A stretch of 64,000 nt of DNA, from positions 620,001 to 684,000 of the forward strand of contig JARVLF010000006.1 of assembly GCA_030849465.1 (NCBI GenBank), written 5' to 3'. Each line of letters opens with the position of its first letter. The stretch's first letter is position 1. The translations under genes were made by a program, and so were the position numbers. The notes under the pieces are model-generated. The model was not told where the DNA came from, made no database searches, and saw only the letters and a list, made by a program, of their open reading frames with translations. Shown here one piece after another: positions 58,857-64,000 of the stretch. The stretch is from Moesziomyces globuligerus. Lineage: Eukaryota; Basidiomycota; Ustilaginomycetes; Ustilaginales; Ustilaginaceae.

Positions 58857-60590
58857 TTAGTCATCGAAGGTGATCTTCTTGGCCTTGCCCGGGACGAGCT
58901 CCTTGAAGTGGTCGCCGTAGCTCGAGTGGGTCTTCTTCTTGATGGTGGTGGGGAATTTGGTGAGGTCCTCGGGCACCTTCTGGTCTGCGTCCTTGAGCAC
59001 ACGGATGAGCTCGCCGGCGTGCGCCTTGTCCATCTCGGTGAAGAAGGTGAGACTCTTGCCGGTCTTGCCGCCACGTCCGGTACGTCCGATGCGGTGGACG
59101 TAGTCCTCGATGGTGAGCGGAAAGGTGTAGTTGATGACGTGTTCGACGTTGGGGATGTCGAGACCACGGGCTGCCACATCGGTGGCCACGAGCAGCGGCG
59201 TCTCGGCCGACTTGAAGCGCTCCAGCGAGGCGATGCGGTCGTTCTGGCCCAGGTCGCCGTGGATGCCCGAGACCCTGAAGCCGCCGCGGCGGAGCGTCTG
59301 CTCGATGCGCTGCGCCTCCTTCTTGTACAGCGCAAAGATGAGGATCTTGTCGTTGGAGCGCTGCGCGTTGACCGAGCGCAGGAAGTCGTTCAGTCGTCGC
59401 TCCTTGGCGTAGCCGTCGGCAAGCACCTCGACGGTCTGCTCCACACGACGGTTCGCAGAGAGCTCGTCCGAGCCCACCGTGACGCGCACGGGGCCGTTCA
59501 TGAACGACTCGGCAAGTCCACGCACCGCAGGCGGCCACGTCGCCGAGAACATCGACGTGTGACGGCCCTGCTCGCGCGACTGGCACATGCCGATGATCGC
59601 ACGAATATCAGGCTCGAAGCCCTTGTCCAGCATACGGTCCGCTTCGTCAAGCACGAGGTAGGTCACGTCAGAGAGATCCAACGATCCATCCCTCGCCATG
59701 TCGAGCACGCGTCCGGGCGTGCCCACGACGATGCGCACCGTAGGAGACTGGTTGAGCAGACGCACCTGCTCCTGCTTGGAGACACCACCGTAGAGGCAGA
59801 TCATGCCGATGCCCATCGACTTGCCCAGCTTGGCCATGTTCTCCTCGGTCTGGATCGCCAGCTCTCGCGTGGGTGCCACAACGAGCACGTTGACCTGAGC
59901 ACCCCTCGACTTCTTCTTGCTGCCATCCAGCACCTTGTGTTTGGTGACGAGATGTTGCAGAGCAGGCAGACCGAAGGCAAACGTCTTGCCCGAGCCCGTC
60001 TCGGCGATACCCACCACGTCCTTGTTCTGCAGAAGCACAGGCCAGCAGCACGCCTGAATGGGCGTCGGCGTGGTGAAGCCTTGCGCGTCGAGCGTCTTCT
60101 TGACGGCAGCGTCGATCTTTCCGTCCAGCTCGCGGAAGTCGACCATGGGCAGCGGCGGGCGCTCGTTCGACTCTTCGGGTGCCTCGATGGTGATGTTGTT
60201 CGACTCGAGGAATGCACGTGCCGCGGCCGGGTTGGTGGGTGTGAAAGCGGCGGCCGAGGTGGAAGCCACAGGAGCGGGAGTGGCAGCCGGCGTCGACTCG
60301 ACCGAGGTGGCGGCGCTCGCCTTGGCAGCCGCCTTCTTGGCCTTCTTCTCCTCCTTCCTTCGCTTCTTGGCCGCCTTCTCGTCTTCGACGTCGCCGTTCT
60401 CGGTTTCGCCCTCGGCTGAGCGCTTCTTGCTCTTCTTGTCCTTCTTGTCGCTCTTGTCCTTCTTGGCGGGCGAGGCAGGCGAGGGCGATCCCTCGAGGCT
60501 GGCGGCCGCCTTGGCCGCTGCCTTCTTCTCCTTCTTGTGCATCGACTTGGCTCGGTCCTCGAGCGTCTTTTCTGTGGTGCTCGTCGTCAT
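58857..60590 (-). CDS. DBP3: DEAD-box RNA helicase Dbp3
   Basis: 577 residues, no intron. A Lys/Glu-rich N-terminal tail (about 1-110) with repeated KKDKKSKK is typical of nucleolar helicases. The core has the Q motif region (GFTTPTPIQACCWPVLL), Walker A AETGSGKT, PTRELAIQ, GTPGRV, DEAD at 315-318 (LVLDEADRMLD), SAT, and HRIGRTGRGG. The sequence around the core matches Dbp3 rather than other DEAD proteins: it is short after the helicase core and ends KKKTHSSYGDHF, ..KKITFDD. Dbp3 assists early cleavage of the 35S pre-rRNA (ITS1) in the nucleolus. A palindrome and a TGGACCCTG element lie 161-186 bp upstream. It is non-essential in yeast. Confidence 0.93.
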   Translation of the reverse strand: MTTSTTEKTLEDRAKSMHKKEKKAAAKAAASLEGSPSPASPAKKDKSDKKDKKSKKRSAEGETENGDVEDEKAAKKRRKEEKKAKKAAAKASAATSVESTPAATPAPVASTSAAAFTPTNPAAARAFLESNNITIEAPEESNERPPLPMVDFRELDGKIDAAVKKTLDAQGFTTPTPIQACCWPVLLQNKDVVGIAETGSGKTFAFGLPALQHLVTKHKVLDGSKKKSRGAQVNVLVVAPTRELAIQTEENMAKLGKSMGIGMICLYGGVSKQEQVRLLNQSPTVRIVVGTPGRVLDMARDGSLDLSDVTYLVLDEADRMLDKGFEPDIRAIIGMCQSREQGRHTSMFSATWPPAVRGLAESFMNGPVRVTVGSDELSANRRVEQTVEVLADGYAKERRLNDFLRSVNAQRSNDKILIFALYKKEAQRIEQTLRRGGFRVSGIHGDLGQNDRIASLERFKSAETPLLVATDVAARGLDIPNVEHVINYTFPLTIEDYVHRIGRTGRGGKTGKSLTFFTEMDKAHAGELIRVLKDADQKVPEDLTKFPTTIKKKTHSSYGDHFKELVPGKAKKITFDD

Positions 60591-60729
60591 CTTTGTGGTG
60601 TATCGGTGTAGAGACGGTGGTGTGAAGGAGGGCTAGCTGCTCTTGCCTTGGCGGGACCCCACTCTTGGCTCGTTCAACGGCCCCCGCGCCCTCAGACTCA
60701 ATTCTTCTCGACTGAGGATGCCGCCTGAA

Positions 60730-60770
60730 CCCAAAATTTCCGCCGTTCGCATTTGCCGGCAAATTTTTGG
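60730..60770. promoter_or_regulatory. Imperfect inverted repeat in DBP3 promoter
   Basis: CCAAAATTTCCG on the left and CGGCAAATTTTTGG on the right form an imperfect 40-bp dyad; inside it ATTTGCCGGCAAAT (60751-60764) is a perfect palindrome. It lies about 140-180 bp upstream of the DBP3 ATG. Confidence 0.45.
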
Positions 60771-60776
60771 ACCCTG
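60768..60776 (+). promoter_or_regulatory. TGGACCCTG element upstream of DBP3
   Basis: 178 bp before the DBP3 ATG, directly abutting the AT-core inverted repeat. Confidence 0.45.
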
Positions 60777-61356
60777 CCCGATGGTCGAGCATTGTGATTA
60801 TCGAGATCGTATTCCGGGCGATCGGTGATACATGCACGTCAAACACGGAACAGTCATTTCTCCACACATGACACGGGCGCGGGACCACGAACGTCACCAG
60901 CTTAGGCGAGCACCCCCCCCGACCAGCACCTCTGCCTCTTGCGGCCTATGGAGTTCTTGTAGACGGGCATGTCCTACGTTCTAGCCCATGGACTTCTAAG
61001 CGAGATGCACAGTTGCGCCGCCGCATCAGATCAAGTGTGCAGAGCCTTTCCCGCAGGCGAGCGAAACCATGCTCCGCTTCCACAGAGCAGAAGCACCTCA
61101 TGCCCCGCCATGTCCTCCCGCTGGGGCTTGATCTGTTCCAGTGCAACCTTGATGGGACCCGGTCAAGTGGTGCGATCGGCTGTATGCTCGCCCGCCTGTC
61201 CAGTATTCGAATGAGAAACCTTCTGATCCGAGCCACTCGCCGAAACTCTTCCCTGAATCCCGCTGGTCTGCTTTGGTGAGCAAGATCTAGACTCTGCACC
61301 CTCACCCCTTCGTGCCAAGATCGGACCTGTCGCTACCCACCTCGGAAGCGATTCGT

Positions 61357-61363
61357 TATATAT
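61357..61363 (+). promoter_or_regulatory. TATA-like site very close to the ATG
   Basis: TATATAT 26 bp before the first ATG of the wax-synthase-like gene. If used as a TATA box, transcription would start at or after that ATG. Confidence 0.3.
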
Positions 61364-61388
61364 CATCTGGCCTTCGCCCTCTTACACC

Positions 61389-63191
61389 ATGACCGGCCTT
61401 CACATCCCCGACAGCCTGAGGCAGATATTCGGCTGGACCACCACAGCAGCAGGCAAGATGTCGTCCTACTCGAGACACGCTACCGACCACCTCTTCGTGC
61501 CGAGTCCGACAACGACGCCGCTGCCCATCTGGGCAGCAGCGGTCCCACCCTTTACATACTACCTCGCTCTGTTTCTGCTGCCACCGCTGTCCTCCAAGAC
61601 ATTCTCACGTCCGATCAGGAAAGCAGCCTCGGTAGCGCGCACTTTGTTTGCGGCTGTGTCCCTCTACACATTCGTCACGCTACCGCTCAAATACTACTAC
61701 CCTGGGAGCGCTATCCTCACCTACCAGCTCGGGCTCGTGGGTCTTTACGGAGCCTCGCGAGTTCTCGACATCTTCTTCCTTTCGTACCCGCGCATCCCTC
61801 GGCGCATCCACATCGCGCCAGCGGGCAAGCGTCCTGACGGCAAGGGTGCCAACATCATCCACCCTTACACCTCGGCCAGGAACGAGGAATGGAAGACCGA
61901 GCCTCTGCCCAAGAAGGTGCTTTCGTTCGAGCGAGCCTGGTGGGCGCTCGATCTCATGATCAGCATGCGCGGCATCGGTTGGGACTTCGCGTCGGCCGAT
62001 GTGCGCCACGACTCGCACCCCTGGCAACCGCCTTCGTCTGCCCAGCTCCGACGGGCTTTCTTCAAGCTACTGCCCATCCTGGTTGGGTGCATTTGGACGA
62101 TTCACAATCTGCATCCCAAGCACCTCACCACGCTGAATCCATCGATCCTAGACCTGGATCCGGCTAGAAGGATCCTGTTCGTAGCAGCGACTGGCATCTC
62201 CCTGTATACGCTGTTCGACTTTGGCTACACGCTCACGAGCGCCGTGGCACTGCCCATCCTGCACGACGCAGTGGGCCCGTCATCCGTGTCAAGCTCAAAG
62301 GCGAGGCGGGAAGGCAAGCAGAAGGGGTTCAAGGGAGACCGGGTCAAGCAGCTCCGTACTGCCACGGCCGGCGGAGAAGACTCGGAGACCGAGACCGAGA
62401 CGGAGGACGAGTCGCCTGCTGCGCTCGAGGCGCGCAAGATGCAGCATCAGCAGTTGTCGCTGCGCAACATCGACTTCTTCCCGCTACTCAACCCAGCCGG
62501 ATACACGCAAGCAACGACGGTGCGGCGATTCTGGAGCTACGCATGGCACCGTCTCTTCGGTCGCCCCTTCGGTGTGTACGGCATCCTCCCTTTCACCTAC
62601 ATGGCATACCTGCTTCAAGACGTGTGGGAGGGTAAGCTCAACGATGCAAAGCGAAAGCAGGCGAGGAGGGAGATCTGGCCCTCGTATCATCCAGACCCGA
62701 TGCGTGCTCTCGAGCGCGGACGTGCTGATTGGGCCAAGGTTCTCGGTGCCTTCACGGCGTCAGGCTTGATCCATGCCGTCTCGGAACGTGCGGCACTCGG
62801 CGGCAGGATCGCCGTACCCGTCACCAACATCTGGCTCGATCGCGCGCATGCGAAAGGCATGGGCCACGAGCTCCGTGCCCAGTCGGGATGGGCCGCCTTG
62901 ACGTTGTTCAGGTTCAGCCCGCTGCAGTTCGTGCCGCCTATCTCGGGAGCGGGCGAGTTCAGCTTCTTCTTCCTCAACGGTGTCGCCGTGGTCGTTGAGG
63001 GCGCCGTGGCCAAGTACATCGAAAAGACGAGGAAGCGCTCCAGTGCGGACGGCAAGTATTACACCATGTGGTACGACCGCCCGACCTCGATCGTCTGGAC
63101 GCTCACGGTGCTGCTCTTTACGGGACAGGCATTCGTGGAAGGCTGGATCCGCAGTGGCATCAGCCGGGAGATCGGTCTGGTCCTCAGCTGA
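61389..63191 (+). CDS. Wax-synthase-domain membrane O-acyltransferase-like protein
   Basis: 600 residues from the ATG at 61389. Eight or so membrane spans. The region from about residue 360 (TVRRFWSYAWHRLFGRPFG) to 480 (SGLIHAVSER) matches the wax-synthase/MBOAT-like domain: R-x-FW-x5-WH in the first part, and later the invariant His in GLIHAV, the likely catalytic residue. Such proteins esterify fatty alcohols, sterols or secondary metabolites using acyl-CoA in the ER. A charged Ser/Glu insert (EDSETETETEDESPA) lies before the domain. The second in-frame ATG (61458, MSSYSRHA) is a possible alternative start, because a TATA-like site sits only 26 bp before the first ATG. The substrate is unknown. 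Confidence 0.85.
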   Translation: MTGLHIPDSLRQIFGWTTTAAGKMSSYSRHATDHLFVPSPTTTPLPIWAAAVPPFTYYLALFLLPPLSSKTFSRPIRKAASVARTLFAAVSLYTFVTLPLKYYYPGSAILTYQLGLVGLYGASRVLDIFFLSYPRIPRRIHIAPAGKRPDGKGANIIHPYTSARNEEWKTEPLPKKVLSFERAWWALDLMISMRGIGWDFASADVRHDSHPWQPPSSAQLRRAFFKLLPILVGCIWTIHNLHPKHLTTLNPSILDLDPARRILFVAATGISLYTLFDFGYTLTSAVALPILHDAVGPSSVSSSKARREGKQKGFKGDRVKQLRTATAGGEDSETETETEDESPAALEARKMQHQQLSLRNIDFFPLLNPAGYTQATTVRRFWSYAWHRLFGRPFGVYGILPFTYMAYLLQDVWEGKLNDAKRKQARREIWPSYHPDPMRALERGRADWAKVLGAFTASGLIHAVSERAALGGRIAVPVTNIWLDRAHAKGMGHELRAQSGWAALTLFRFSPLQFVPPISGAGEFSFFFLNGVAVVVEGAVAKYIEKTRKRSSADGKYYTMWYDRPTSIVWTLTVLLFTGQAFVEGWIRSGISREIGLVLS

Positions 63192-63463
63192 GCTGGAAGG
63201 TAGTCGCATGCTTCAATTGTACCCTATACGAACTGCTTCCCGCCGCATCGTTCGTATGAATCTGTCCATTGCTGTCTGCTCAACGCTCGGCGGTTTGAGA
63301 AGCATGACGTTTGGCGGTTACCGTGAGTTGGACCCTGTTTTTTGGGCCGGAATTTCGGGGCTCCAAAACTCCGAAGAATTTTGGCCTGGCCAAAAAGTTG
63401 GTCGAAGAAGTTCGCATCCTGTCACGTCCGCCATTCAAGTAGAACAGAATCGACGGTGCACCG
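63192..63463. other. Intergenic region, DPH7 promoter
   Basis: 272 bp. It contains TGGACCCTG at 63329-63337 followed by a complex AT/GC inverted repeat (63336-63392). Confidence 0.6.
63329..63337 (+). promoter_or_regulatory. TGGACCCTG element upstream of DPH7
   Basis: 127 bp before the DPH7 ATG and next to an imperfect dyad with cores GGCCGGAATTTCGG and GAATTTTGGCCTGGCC. Confidence 0.45.
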
Positions 63464-64000
63464 ATGTCCGAGCGGATCGCACCCTCGCTCTTCACGGCGT
63501 CGACGAGCCTGTGTGCTGACTCGGTCGAGTCCGTCCCGGGCTGCGGTGGGCTGTTTGCGCTCGCCACGTATCAGGTCGATAAGGACGAGCAGGAGCAGGC
63601 GCAAGCGGCCTCATCCTCCTCCGGCCCGAACCTGACCACCGCCGAAGCCCAGGATGAAGATGACGAAGATGTACAAGCACAGGCGAGCAGCTCGACGAGC
63701 CCAGCGTATACACGGCGCGGGACGTGTACTTTGTACTCGGCCTATTCGGATCCTGACGCGGAGGGAACGGTCCGGTGCAACAAAATGGACATGATCGAGA
63801 CGCCGGCGATCCTGGACATGAAATGGTCGCTCACGCAATCCCAGAATGCGGACGATCCGCTCGGCGACGTACGCAGGATACTTGGCATCGCGAACGCGAA
63901 AGGACAGGTGACGATGCATCGCCTGAGTCAGAGCCGGACCGATGCTTCTTCCTCGCAAGCACGGCTGCAATCGATGGGCGAGCTGCGATTCAATGACCGC
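63464..64000 (+). CDS. DPH7: Diphthine methyl ester hydrolase Dph7, N-terminal part (3' truncated by window)
   Basis: 179 codons are visible and the frame is open to the last base, so the gene continues beyond the window. The start MSERIAPSLFTASTSLCADS is followed by ADSVESVPGCGGLFALATYQ, matching the Dph7 (WDR85/Rrt2) opening (D-x2-E..P..GTYQ). After an acidic Ser-rich insert come GTCTLYSAYSDPDAEG, then CNKMDMIETPAILDMKWSL and LGIANAKGQVTMHRL, the first WD40 repeats. Dph7 demethylates methyl-diphthine on eEF2 so that amidation can finish diphthamide. The WD propeller is only partly visible. The assignment rests on the order and spacing of these motifs. Confidence 0.83.
   Translation, partial: MSERIAPSLFTASTSLCADSVESVPGCGGLFALATYQVDKDEQEQAQAASSSSGPNLTTAEAQDEDDEDVQAQASSSTSPAYTRRGTCTLYSAYSDPDAEGTVRCNKMDMIETPAILDMKWSLTQSQNADDPLGDVRRILGIANAKGQVTMHRLSQSRTDASSSQARLQSMGELRFNDR

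Larger units (their letters stand above)
60591..61388. other. Divergent promoter region of DBP3 and the wax-synthase-like gene
   Basis: Has an AT-core inverted repeat at 60730-60770, TGGACCCTG at 60768-60776, a C run near 60910, and a TATA-like TATATAT at 61357-61363. No gene seen. Confidence 0.6.

Noticed and set aside
58830..60419. A 529-codon frame antisense to DBP3
   Set aside because: Shadow of the helicase gene; Arg/Leu/Ala-rich and without domains.

Overview
This window reads as the nuclear genome of a smut-type basidiomycete (Ustilaginomycotina, most likely Ustilaginaceae). It is GC-rich, most genes are single uninterrupted frames, the few introns are short (about 80-240 nt, GT..AG, with CTGAC/CTAAC branch-point-like sites), and the gene content is eukaryotic and fungal (BAR-SH3 amphiphysin, ENA-type P-ATPase, Rit1, Rev7, Rab4, Dph7). 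The species cannot be named from the sequence alone. There is no operon logic, rRNA, CRISPR array, convincing tRNA gene or intact transposon.

Layout. 1-8.3 kb: the 3' part of an ABCC-type transporter, a gene-poor stretch, an AzgA-type purine permease and a low-complexity unknown. 9.2-15.5 kb: glucose-6-phosphate 1-epimerase, a DUF2256/DUF3253 protein, a one-intron aldo-keto reductase, a jacalin-tailed zinc metallopeptidase and a possible small membrane protein. 15.7-22.6 kb: an EFM7-like methyltransferase, a DUF1295 membrane protein, a secreted GH43-like protein and an unknown. 22.7-30.6 kb: Rvs167, a MaoC-type hydratase with candidate signals for two organelles, and a 1438-residue coiled-coil protein with an F-box-like segment. 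31.7-35.1 kb: an ENA-type cation ATPase, then about 2 kb without a recognisable gene.

37-43.6 kb: a CCCH zinc-finger protein (three exons), Rev7, Rit1 and a three-exon mini cytochrome b5. 44-50.5 kb: an alpha/beta hydrolase with a QQA repeat, a polytopic unknown and a tail-anchored unknown. 50.5-52.6 kb: one continuous spliced frame that joins an emopamil-binding-protein-like membrane domain to a PAQR (AdipoR/haemolysin III) domain. 53-64 kb: an RWDD1/Gir2 homologue, Rab4 (four exons), a secreted EF-hand protein, an SDR, the DEAD-box helicase Dbp3, a wax-synthase-like acyltransferase and the start of Dph7, which runs off the window.

The genes do not form a biosynthetic cluster. A theme does recur: several act on the translation machinery (Efm7 on eEF1A, Rit1 on initiator tRNA, Dbp3 on rRNA, Dph7 on eEF2, Gir2/RWDD1). 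Four of these five (not RWDD1), plus the CCCH/Rev7 divergent promoter, carry the same 9-mer TGGACCCTG 119-246 bp upstream of a start codon. The most unusual items are the EBP-like/PAQR fusion, this shared promoter element, and a 7-nt last exon that supplies the final zinc-binding histidine of the CCCH protein.
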